Part shown: positions 12,301-23,600 of the stretch, one piece after another
Position numbering within the stretch: position 1 is the first letter of the stretch
Layout: each line of letters opens with the position of its first letter
Source of the DNA: Hormiphora californensis
Taxonomy: Eukaryota > Ctenophora > Tentaculata > Cydippida > Pleurobrachiidae
Direction: 5' to 3'
Assembly: GCA_020137815.1 (NCBI GenBank)
Contig: CM035350.1
Location: 8,129,545-8,193,544, forward strand
DNA: 64,000 nucleotides
The notes under the pieces: generated by a model
Told to the model about the DNA's origin: nothing
The model's input: only the letters and a program-made list of their open reading frames with translations
The model's database searches: none
Translations under genes and position numbers: made by a program

Positions 12301-13795
12301 CCCCCAGCTAATCCCTCCAGGTCCCCCTTGCAGCTATGTTCCCCCTGCTAATCCCTATTCCCTCCAGGTCCCCCTTGCAGCTATGTTGTTCCCTGCTAAT
12401 CCCTATTCCCTCCAGGTCCCCCTTGCAGCTATGTTGTTCCCTGCTAATCCCTCCACCCCTCCAGGTCCCCCTTGCAGCTATGTTCCCCCTACTAATCCCT
12501 ATTCCCTCCAGGTCCTCCTTGCAGCTATGTTGTTCCCTGCTAATCCCTCCACCCCTCCAGGTCCCCCTTGCAGCTATATTCCCCCAGCTAATCCCTATTC
12601 CCTCCAGGTCCCCCTTGCAGCTATGCTGTTCCCTGCTAATCCCTATTCCCTCCAGGTCCTCCTTGCAGCTATGTTGTTCCCTGCTAATCCCTATTCCCTC
12701 CAGGTCCCCCTTGCAGCTATGTTCCCCCTGCTAATCCCTCCACCCCTCCAGGTCCCCCTTGCAGCTATGTTCCCCCTGCTAATCCCTCCACCCCTCCAGG
12801 TCCCCCTTGCAGCTATGTTCCCCCTGCTAATCCCTCCACCCCTCCAGGTCCCCCTTGCAGCTATGTTCCCCCTGCTAATCCCTCCACCCCTCCAGGTCCC
12901 CCTTTCAGCTATGTTCCCCCTGCTAATCCCTATTCCCTCCAGGTCCCCCTTTCAGCTATGTTCCCCCTGCTAATCCCTCCACCCCTCCAGGTCCCCCTTG
13001 CAGCTATGTTGTTCCCTGCTAATCCCTATTCCCTCCAGGTCCCCCTTTCAGCAATGTTGTTCCCTGCTAATCCCTCCACCCCTCCAGGTCCCCCTTGCAG
13101 CTATGTTGTTCCCTGCTAATCCCTCCACGACACAGGTCCTCCTTGCAGCTATGTTGTTCCCTGCTAAGATCCCTCCACCCCTCCAGGTCCCCCTTTCAGC
13201 AATGTTGTTCCCTGCTAATCCCTCCACGACCCAGGTCCTCCTTGCAGCTATGTTGTTCCCTGCTAAGATCCCTCCACCCCTCCAGGTCCCCCTTGCAGCT
13301 ATGTTGTTCCCTGCTAAGATCCCTCCACCCCTCCAGGTCCCCCTTGCAGCTATGTTGTTCCCTGCTAAGATCCCTCCACCCCTCCAGGTCCCCCTTACAA
13401 CTATGTTCCCCCTGCTAATCCCTCCACCCCTCCAGGTCCCCCTTTCAGCTATGTTGTTCCCTGCTAATCCCTCCACCCCTCCAGGTCCTCCTTGCAGCTA
13501 TGTTCCCCCTGCTAATCCCTCCAGGTCCTCCTTGCAGCTATGTTCCCCCTGCTAATCCCTCCACCCCTCCAGGTCCCCCTTGCAGCTATGTTCCCCCTGC
13601 TAATCCCTCCATCCCTCCAGGTCCCCCTTGCAGCTATATTCTCCCAGCTAATCCCTCCACCCCTCCAGGTCCCCCTTGCAGCTATGTTGTTCCCTGCTAA
13701 TCCCTCCACCCCTCCAGGTCCCCCTTACAGCCATGTTGTTCCCCCAGCTAATCCCTATTCCCTCCAGGTCCCCCTTTCAGCTATGTTCCCCCTAC
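9375..13795. repeat. 4.4-kb GC-rich minisatellite, ~47-bp unit
   Basis: About 90 tandem units of 44-50 bp. Each unit contains CTAATCCCT, then CCACCCCTCCAG or ATTCCCTCCAG, then GTCCCCCTTGCAG, then CTATGTT. All three forward frames are largely open and give Pro/Leu/Ala-rich phantom proteins, because the unit length is not fixed modulo 3 and stop codons are rare. The right end runs directly into the first coding exon of the DOMON/CCP gene, whose ATG lies in the last unit. Confidence 0.95.
10930..12142. repeat. Higher-order copy of 9648-10860 (1,282-bp shift)
   Basis: The order of unit variants, including rare ones such as CCCGCCAGTTCCCC, TTGAAGCTATG and CCACGACCCAGG, repeats with a constant offset of 1,282 bp. 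The main differences seen are C-tract lengths. This indicates a recent block duplication inside the array. Confidence 0.85.
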
Positions 13796-14675
13796 TCAGG
13801 ATTGTATTCCTGGTCCTGTTGCCCACGAGTAAAGCTGCCATGGAGGCGTGTGGTAGTTCGGGGGTGAAGTGTGTAGCCCTCCCTAGCTCCTGTACCACTT
13901 CCTATGACTGTAATTACCTTCTGAAATACAAGGCTGCATCAGACTCCACTACACAGGTATTATGCTCTGATATCTGGGGGCACCGACCTAATCTGAGGGG
14001 TCTGTTGGGTAGTAAGGTTGTGCTGCTGCACTGTCTGGCGGCGCTCAGATGGGGTCCGCGGCGTCAGATAGCTGCGGTAGTGCAGTACCTCTGCACGATT
14101 GTTTCATGCTTGTTAACCAACTTAACTTAACACCTAACCCCCCCCCCCTCCAGATGGAGATCTCAGGGAAGACGTCCTACTACAATATAGACAGTTACAC
14201 AGACTACTGGTTAACGTTCTCTCACACCACCGCCACCTCGGGAATGGGAGGACTGAGCATTCTGGCATGTGTGAAGAGTGGCACCTCCTACTCCCTCAAA
14301 TCTACAACTGGATACGGCTGGGGTGTCAACTCGTGAGTACCAGTCTAATGTTTGCAGTGATCCTCTAAGATATTTCTTGGTCCCATAGCGCGAACACACA
14401 CAGAGGCTGTCTGGCGGCGCTGACCTGAGTGCACTTTCGAGAATCAAAAAGAGGTCTGGCAACGCCAGACAGCATGTAGAGGCGAGTGTCATACCCAAGA
14501 AGGATTCTAACAACTGCACAAGCGTTGCTATTAACCCGTCTTTATTTCAGATTGACGAGTGAAGATACGGTGGGTGGATTGACGGCAACGCTTGTTGATG
14601 GAGTCATGACCTGCTCCTTCACAATCAACAACTCCCTTCTACCATCAACATCACAAAGACTTGTATACGGCATGG
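13783..14675 (+). CDS. DOMON 1 exons with signal peptide
   Basis: Exons 1-3 of the DOMON/CCP gene. Exon 1 gives the signal peptide and the Cys-rich start of DOMON (ACGSSGVKC..LPSSCTTSYDC). Exon 2 gives the YWLTFS..LSILACVKSG part, equivalent to the W.aiGfs / D.v.C strands. Exon 3 gives LVDGVMTCSF. Exon 4 (21333-21422) closes the domain with SIAKHSRTPSRSS. Introns 1 and 2 are 197 and 218 bp; the third is 6.7 kb and carries two antisense lectin genes. Confidence 0.75.
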
Positions 14676-17600
14676 GTGAGTCATATCTTAGTTAATAGAA
14701 GGGCCCCAAAAGTTCCTAATTTCGTTGTAATTTATCAGATTCTGATTAGGATATGCATATAGGACTATACTATAGGTAAGGTTAAATTCAGTAACTTGTA
14801 GATTGTATTTGGTAACATGGTCATAAATGTTATATTCAGTGAAATCAATTATACCTGTGCTGAATTCACAAGAGCAGTAGGCAGGTTGACCACCGATACT
14901 ATTACGGTCACAGTCAAGGTCAACCCATTGATGATTAGCATGATTAAGATGATTATTCCAAATCTGGACACATCTTTCACTAACTATATTAGGTTCCGTA
15001 TTGCCCCAGTTTTCCCAGGTCATCGGTGTCCCATCGGGCCAGAACCACGGACCATTCCTATTATCATCGGTTGTGTCGTATAGCCCTATAGAGAAAGAAG
15101 TATATCAGTTTATGAACCAGACTAATTCACCTTGGTACAGAAGCTGCGTCTGTTTTTTCAATTGGCAAGTTTCAAAAGCACAAACCTATCCATGTGATCT
15201 TGACATCATGGTGCTGCATCTGCCACACCAGCTGGGTATTTTCCGCCATGTTCAGTATTATTGGTAGACAACCACCTTTCTCTGAACAGAACGTTGTACA
15301 CTCCTGCTGTATGCCCGTCTTTTCAGGAAACAATACAAATAGTTTCCCACCTTCTAAAGGTATAACGTTTGTTAGAGTTCGATAAACTGAGGGGTTCCTG
15401 TCTGTTTTGTTCAAACTCTTTTATTTTATTTTATAATAACAGTCTAACTTGGCAAGTTCCTGTCATGCCAGGCCCTTACTCAACAAGTCAGGCCAATGCT
15501 CTGACAGATGTAGTTGTGCACTAATATGAGCAGTTTATGATTATTTCTTACTTACCACTGGTGCTAGAAGTACCGGTAGTCACACTACCAGCGCCAACAA
15601 TTACCAATAGTTTTAGAAGTAGGTAAATCATATTGAGACAACAAACAACTTGATAGATACTTGAGAGTAAAACAATTATAGAAGTTATAGGTTGAAACTT
15701 TAAAAGAGAGCTGATAAGATCATGTTGAAGTTTATTGGAGTCGCCCTTAGCAACAAGAAACTTTAGCATTGTCCACGTGTGGTGTATAACTTGATAAGTT
15801 CATAATCATTCTGAACTTATCAAGTTAGACACCACACGTGGACAATGCTAAAGTTTCTTGTTGCTAAGGGCGACTCCAATAAACTTCAACATGATCTGAG
15901 AATGTGGGAGATGGACAGCAAGTCTGAAAAACACGTGTATCAGCAATTACAGTGCCATCAAACGAACACATCTAGCCATGACACAGTGGTGGGGCACAGT
16001 TTTAAACTATCAGTTTAGCCTATCATTACTGGGCACAGTTTAGCCTCTCAGGATTAACATGTGAAACTTCATACTTCGACTATTCTATACCCTCATTCAA
16101 GGTTACTGGTGGTGTTTCTGGTTCCTGGTGGTGTTTCTGATTCCTGGTGGTGTTTCTGGTTCCTGGTGGTGTTTCTGGTTCCTGGTGGTGTTTCTGGTTC
16201 CTGGTGGTGTTTCTGGTTCCTGGTGGTGTTTCTGGTTACTGGTGGTGTTTCTGGTTCCTGGTGGTGTTTCTGATTCCTGGTGGTGTTTCTGGTTCCTGGT
16301 GGTGTTTCTGGTTCCTGGTGGTGTTTCTGGTTCCTGGTGGTGTTTCTGGTTACTGGTGGTGTTTCTGGTTCCTGGTGGTGTTTCTGGTTCCTGGTGGTGT
16401 TTCTGGTTCCTGGTGGTGTTTCTGGTTACTGGTGGTGTTTCTGGTTACTGGTGGTGTTTCTGGTTCCTGGTGGTGTTTCTGGTTCAGCTGGTGGTGTTTC
16501 TGGTTACTGGTGGTGTTTCTGGTTCCTGGTGGTGTTTCTGGTTCCTGGTGGTGTTTCTGGTTCCTGGTGGTGTTTCTGGTTCCTGGTGGTGTTTCTGGTT
16601 ACTGGGGGTGTTTCTGGTTCCTGGTGGTGTTTCTGGTTCCTGGTGGTGTTTCTGGTTCCTGGTGGTGTTTCTGGTTCCTGGTGGTGTTTCTGGTTCCTGG
16701 TGGTGTTTCTGGTTACTGGTGGTGTTTCTGGTTACTGGTGGTGTTTCTGGTTCCTGGTGGTGTTTCTGGTTCCTGGTGGTGTTTCTGGTTCCTGGTGGTG
16801 TTTCTGGTTCCTGGTGGTGTTTCTGGTTCCTGGTGGTGTTTCTGGTTACTGGTGGTGTTAAACTATCAGTTTAGCCTATCATTACTGGGCACAGTGGTGG
16901 GGCACAGTTATAAACTATCAGTTTAGACTTTAGCCTATCATTACTGGGCACAGTTTAGCCTCTGATCAGGATTAACATGTGAAACTTCATACTTCGACTA
17001 TTCTATACCCTCATTCAAGGTTACTGCAGTGGTGTTCCTGGTGGTGGTGTTTCTGGTTACTGGTGGTGTTTCTGGTTACTGCAGTGGTGTTTCTGGTTCC
17101 TGGTGGTGTTTCTGGTTCCTGGTGGTGTTTCTGGTTCCTGGTGGTGTTTCTGGTTCCTGGTGGTGTTTCTGGTTACTGGTGGTGTTTCTGGTTCCTGGTG
17201 GTGTTTCTGGTTACTGGTGGTGTTTCTGGTTACTGGTGGTGTTTCTGGTTCCTGGTGGTGTTTCTGGTTCCTGGTGGTGTTTCTGGTTCCTGGTGGTGTT
17301 TCTGGTTACTGGTGGTGTTTCTGGTTCCTGGTGGTGTTTCTGGTTACTGGTGGTGTTTCTGGTTCCTGGTGGTGTTTCTGGTTCCTGGTGGTGTTTCTGG
17401 TTCCTGGTGGTGTTTCTGGTTCCTGGTGGTGTTTCTGGTTCCTGGTGGTGTTTCTGGTTCCTGGTGGTGTTTCTGGTTACTGGTGGTGTTTCTGGTTACT
17501 GATGGTGTTTCTGGTTCCTGGTGGTGTTTCTGGTTCCTGGTGGTGTTTCTGGTTCCTGGTGGTGTTTCTGGTTCCTGGTGGTGTTTCTGGTTCCTGGTGG

Positions 17601-20600
17601 TGTTTCTGGTTCCTGGTGGTGTTTCTGGTTCCTGGTGGTGTTTCTGGTTCCTGGTGGTGTTTCTGGTTACTGATGGTGTTTCTGGTTCCTGGTGGTGTTT
17701 CTGGTTCCTGGTGGTGTTTCTGGTTACTGGTGGTGTTTCTGGTTACTGGTGGTGTTTCTGGTTCCTGGTGGTGTTTCTGGTTCCTGGTGGTGTTTCTGGT
17801 TACTGGTGGTGTTTCTGGTTCCTGGTGGTATTTCTGGTTACTGGTGGTGTTTCTGGTTCCTGGTGGTGTTTCGTGTACCCCGGCTAGGAAGTGTGTTTCT
17901 TGCATCTAAAGCACATGGAATTTGGTAAAACGTTTTTTAGACAACTTATATGAAAATTCTAAAGTTTCATGATGATCGATGGTTCGGTTCGGTTTCCAAA
18001 TTCCAAATAAACTGGCATGATCGGCCCAGAAAAGGCTCAAAACAGCAAAAATTGACGGCGTGTGTAAGTTAAACATATCTTAGTTAATAGATGTGCCCCA
18101 AAAGTTAGCAATTTCCAGTAAATATTCATCAGAATAGGTTATGGTTTGGGTTTGTTACTCAACACCATCTCACCCCTTACACAATTCAACAAGTTTGGGT
18201 AGGGTTTGTCTTGAAAGTCGTGGGATACAATTCATAGTGTATCCTGCTGTATCATAGATATATTGTACTACATAAATTCTATGTTTAGTTTTACCTGTTG
18301 TGTTGAATTCACAAGCGCAGTAGACAGGCTGCTGACCGTGATCATTTCTGTTACAGTCAATGTCAACCCATTGGTGATTAGCATGGTTATGATGGTCATT
18401 CCAAATCTGGACACATCTTTCACTTGCTCCATTAGGTTCCCCATTGCCCCAGTTATACCAGGTCATCGGTGTCTCATCAGGCCAGAACCATAAGACATTG
18501 TCCCCTTTTGTGTCGTATAGACCTACAGAGAAAGAAGTATCGGCTATATCAACTCGACAATTCAGGCACCATACTACAGGTGATGCAAAGACAGTGGGAC
18601 ACCCTGTAGTTCACGGCTGTCAGGCCAATGCTCTGACCACAGTTTTCGCGCGCTCCGAAATGAGAATAGGGTCAGGCCAATGCTCGGGTAGGTTCACGGT
18701 TGTGCAATGTACAGCCCGGTGCGGCTACGTGAAGCCGGGTAGCGTTCAGCGCGAAGACACATGGTCGTGTTATAGTAATAATGTGCCAAGTAATAATCAT
18801 GTTTGGCAAGTTTCAAAAGCACAAACCTATCCATGTGAGCTCCACCTCATAGTGATCCATCTGCCACACCAGCTGGGTATTTTCCGCCATGTTCAGTATT
18901 ATCGGTAGACGACCACCTTTCTCTGAACAGAACGTTGTACACTCCTGCTGTGTACCCGTCTTTTTAGGAAACAATACAAATAGTTTCCTGCCTTCTAAAG
19001 GTATTACGTTTATTAAAGTTCGATCTAGTATAAAGGCAGCTGTCATAGTATATCTGCACCGGGCCAAAGGTGAGGCTCTGGCTACGTGAGGACATCGTGC
19101 AGCGTGCATTACAGTCAGTGCCCGACAAGTCTCTACTCACTATTAGATATTTCAGTCGTGTTGTTACAATCGGGTGTATCAGGTTCTTCTCCACATCTAA
19201 CTATCTGCTCCTTCCATTTCCCTTCACAGTATAGGAATAGTGAGTCACCAGGGCTGACCTCGCCTGACTCGCTAGGCTCGTATGAGAAGGGAATGGAGCT
19301 ATTTCCGATTGAACAAGATTCTGAAGAGTTAGGCCAATAATTGATAAATAAAAGACGTTATCGAACGATAAACTTAGGGTTACATGTACCATTGTAAAAT
19401 TTTGAGATATAATATAATTCTTTAAGTAGCACTGCTTGTACAACTTATAACACCCCCCAGTGTTATAAGTTTTCACTTATAACACCCCCCAGTGTTATAA
19501 GTTTTCACTTATAACACCCCCCCAGTGATACATGAAAACTTATAACACTGCTGCACTTAGAAGTCCTTACTCCACTGTTTCTGTCACACTTAAAAACCGT
19601 TGGAAAGATAAGCGTGTACGAACTCCCTCTCTCTCTTTCTTTATGTCACACTCTCAAGCCGTTGCAACACCGAGATCAAGATAACAGTCACGAACTCCCA
19701 GACCCACACATTCTTTATCTCTCTCTCACTCTCGCTATTCTCTCACTCTCTTTACCTATAGATCTCAGGCGTTATCTTATCTCTGCCTGCTACCTTATCA
19801 TGAATTCGTTCTATTGTTACGCCCTAAACTGTCTCTCACTCTTGTTTTAAAAATTTTACAATGCAATTTTATTATGCCTATTTTCGTTGTACCTGACGTC
19901 AACAATAATGTCCCAGATTCTTACACTTTTAGACCTCGCAGGCTCGGTCAAAAAGTAAAACTACATCACTCGCAGGCTCGTGAGGTAGTTACACTTAGTG
20001 GCACTCGCAGGCTCGTGCACTAAAGTACAAGAATCTGCCTCGACCTGTGGTCTCGGATCATTATTGTTGTACTTATAACACTCGACCTTCGGTCTCGTGT
20101 TATAAGTTTTCAGGTACAACTTATAGGCATAATAAAATCCTACATTATAGGTACACTGTACAGTTACACAATACACTAATATATTAGCAGTTTATGATCA
20201 TTTCGTACTTACCACTGGTACTAGAAGTAGGTACAATACCAGCGCCAACAATAACCAATAGTTTCAAAAGTAGGTAAATCATACCGTGACAACAAACAAC
20301 TTGATAGATACTTGAGAGTAAAACAATTATAGAAGTTATAGGTTGAAACTTTTTATAAGAGAGCTGATACGATCAGTTTGAAGTTTATTGTTTGAGTCGC
20401 CTGACACTGTCGCCGTGCTCCGCAGAAAAGATAGTATGAACAATTCAACTTATTGTAGTCTCCCTTAGCAACAAGAAACTAAAGCATTGTCCACGTGTGT
20501 GTTAACTTTTCAAGTTTAGAGGGCGGAAATTGTTCGACTGACGTACACGTGTGTTAGCAACTACAATTCCATTAAACGGACACACTGTTGTTTTAATTTC

Positions 20601-23600
20601 CCTCCAGATCCAGTGGAACTGTTGATCCACAGCTGATGATTTGGCGCGATACGTACAGGATATTGCGCGAAGTGCCCAACCATGTGATGTAATTGGGCTC
20701 GTGCCCATCTTCAGAGTGTCTGGTACACAGCACGAGCCCAATTACATCACATGTTTACTAAAAAGACACTCAGCGTGGTAACTCGAAGTTACCCCTTCCT
20801 TGCCGGCACGCGAAACACGACATATACGAGGGGTAATGACGTGTTACACGTTGTCCCCCACAGTGGGATCATATGGGTTTCGATGATCTGATCTAGCGCA
20901 AGCTAGAACTAGAAGTATACAGCTAACAATCACCCAACTTTTAGTATTAATAGACAGTTTCTGAATTTCTGAATTACTGAATTAATTGAATAGTTTATAA
21001 AGGCCAATGGGATCTTGTTGATCTTGTTGTCTGGCGTTGGTGACATATAGACACCTGGCGCGACCCCCGTGTGTGAGCTCAATGTTGGTCGCGCACGGTG
21101 TTTATATGTCACCAATGTCTGGCGGTGCCAGACATCAATATGCGATGGGGTCCGTGGCGCCAGACAGGGTAAATCAACCTGTCTAGCGCCGCGGACCCCA
21201 TCTTAGCGTGTTGTCAAGAATCAGATTAATGTCTGGCACCGTTGATTGCCATCGGGAGAAATATTAATTATTAGAAGGAGTTACAACCATATATATTCAC
21301 TATCTAACACCCTGATCCCCCTCCCATTCCAGGTCGTATGTCTGGATCTTCCATTGCAAAGCACTCACGGACCCCCTCCCGCTCCTCTCAAGACATGACT
21401 CTCATCCAAACATTCAGCTCAGGTAACAGTATGACAAAACCAAATTTGTACCCTGTAAACCAATTGAGCCGAAAAGTATATTACCAATACTTCCCCCTCC
21501 TCTGTTATAGTCCCAGCATCTTGACTACTTATTTCTTGCTTCTATTCGTGGTTCCCAATTCCTCACCCCCCCTCCTCTGTTATAGACCCAGCATCTTGGC
21601 TACCTATTTCTTAAGGGTACACCTCGGCAAAATTTTTGTCGAGTGCCCGCTTAGCTCTCCATATGGGGTTGTAGGGCATACCAAGCCGACCTCAAATATG
21701 CAATTTTAGCCCTTAACTCGAATTCATATTTTTGCTACAGCCCCTCAAAGTTTGACCCTAAAAACCGGTTTTTAAGGTCCCTAAATTTTATTTTTAGGGC
21801 TAGAAAGCTGAAAATTTAGGGATTCATAGAGGATACCAAGGTGTATAGCTCAAACAAAAATTTTTTGAAATGGAGCTCAATTTTTTGTCTGAGACTATTT
21901 TACTTTTTTTGACTTTGAGGCCATATTTGGACATGTTCCTATGGACCGTTAAGGCTAAAAATTGGATATTTGGTGCTCCTAACAATTGTCAAAGTAGCCA
22001 CAAATTTTCAGGAGGTCCGAATTTGAAATGTAGCCTACAGGTTTCTTTTTGTAAAGCACATATTTTAGGAAAACTTAAAATAGCTATATCTCAAAAACAG
22101 TAGGTCCTAGCGATCTAATTTCGTGCTAAATCGATTCAGCGGGTCCGATTTTGGGGGGGTCGTCTCTTAGACATTTTGCTCTAAGTCTAACCGTTTTTTC
22201 AGAAATCGTATTTTAAGATTTGAACATGTTTAGCAGAAATAGGTAAGATTAGCTCTAGCTAGAAGCATTTCTGCTAAACATGTACAAACCTTAAAATACG
22301 ATTTCTGAAAAAACGGTTAGACTTAGAGCAAAATGTCTAAGAGACGACCCCCCCAAAATTGGACCCGCTGAATCGATTTAGCACGAAATTAGATCGCTAG
22401 GACCTACCGTTTTTGAGATATAGCCATTTTAAGTTTTCCTAAAATATGTGCTTTACAAAAAGAAACCTGTAGGCCACATTTCAAATTCGGACCTCCTGAA
22501 AATTTGTGGCTACTTTGACAATTGTTAGGAGCACCAAATATCCAATTTTTAGCCTTAACGGTTCCTAGGAACATGTCCAAATATGGCCTCAAAGTCAAAA
22601 AAAGTAAAATAGTCTCAGACAAAAAATTGAGCTCCATTTCAAAAAATTTTTGTTTGAGCTATACACCTTGGTATCCTCTATGAATCCCTAAATTTTCAGC
22701 TTTCTAGCCCTAAAAATAAAATTTAGGGACCTTAAAAACCGGTTTTTAGGGTCAAACTTTGAGGGGCTGTAGCAAAAATATGAATTCGAGTTAAGGGCTA
22801 AAATTGCATATTTGAGGTCGGCTTGGTATGCCCTACAACCCCATATGGAGAGCTAAGCGGGCACTCGACAAAAATTTTGCCGAGGTGTACCCTTAACTAC
22901 CTATTCGTGGTTCCCAATTCATCACCCCCCCTCCTCCTCCTCTGTAGACGCAGTTCAGTGTACGGTACCTGGTGTTGAGGGTGGTAGTACCAGTGAAACA
23001 GGGCAAGTTGATGAGGGGCAGGTAGTAACCATTACCTGTACCTCATCCCACTCCCCCTCAACTCCTACCATCACATGTACATCATCCGGCACCTTCGATA
23101 CAACCAACCCTACCTGCAACAAAGGTACCTTGCTACACGCTGTCCGTCCTTACTTACTGTACTTCTCTGTGGCCTTTCATCACGATGCATAACCAGTGTT
23201 GATGTTCTTTTGAGCGGCATGGTCATTCCTTTCCTTACCCCCAGAAATCCGAGAGTTATAAACCCTGTATGATCTTTTTAGCACACGTGCTAAAAAGTTC
23301 ATCCGATTATCTTGGCTACCTATTCGTGGTTCCCAATTCATCACCCCCCCCCCCCTCCTCTGTAGACGCAGTTCAGTGTACGGTACCTGGTGTCGTGGGT
23401 GGTAGTACCAGTGAAACAGGGCAAGTTGATGAGGGGCAGGTAGTAACCATTACCTGTACCTCATCCCACTCCCCCTCAACTCCTACCATCACATGTACAT
23501 CATCCGGCACCTTCGATACAACCAACCCTACCTGCAACAAAGGTACCTTGCTACACGCTGTCCGTCCTTACTTACTGTACTTCTCTGTGGCCTTTCATCA

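Noticed and set aside
9399-13700. Long Pro/Leu/Ala- or collagen-like open frames in the minisatellite
   Set aside because: All three forward frames, and some reverse frames, are open for the same reason (stop-poor repeat of varying length). No frame is favoured, and the frames restart at every length change.
16061-17928. GGVSGSWWCF-repeat proteins of up to 302 residues
   Set aside because: A 19-bp unit cycles through all frames, so each forward frame gives the same peptide cycle; there is no start context or splice structure.
21870-22637. Two near-identical 77-residue open frames on opposite strands
   Set aside because: They are the same palindrome arm read from each side; the frames end at random points and match no family.
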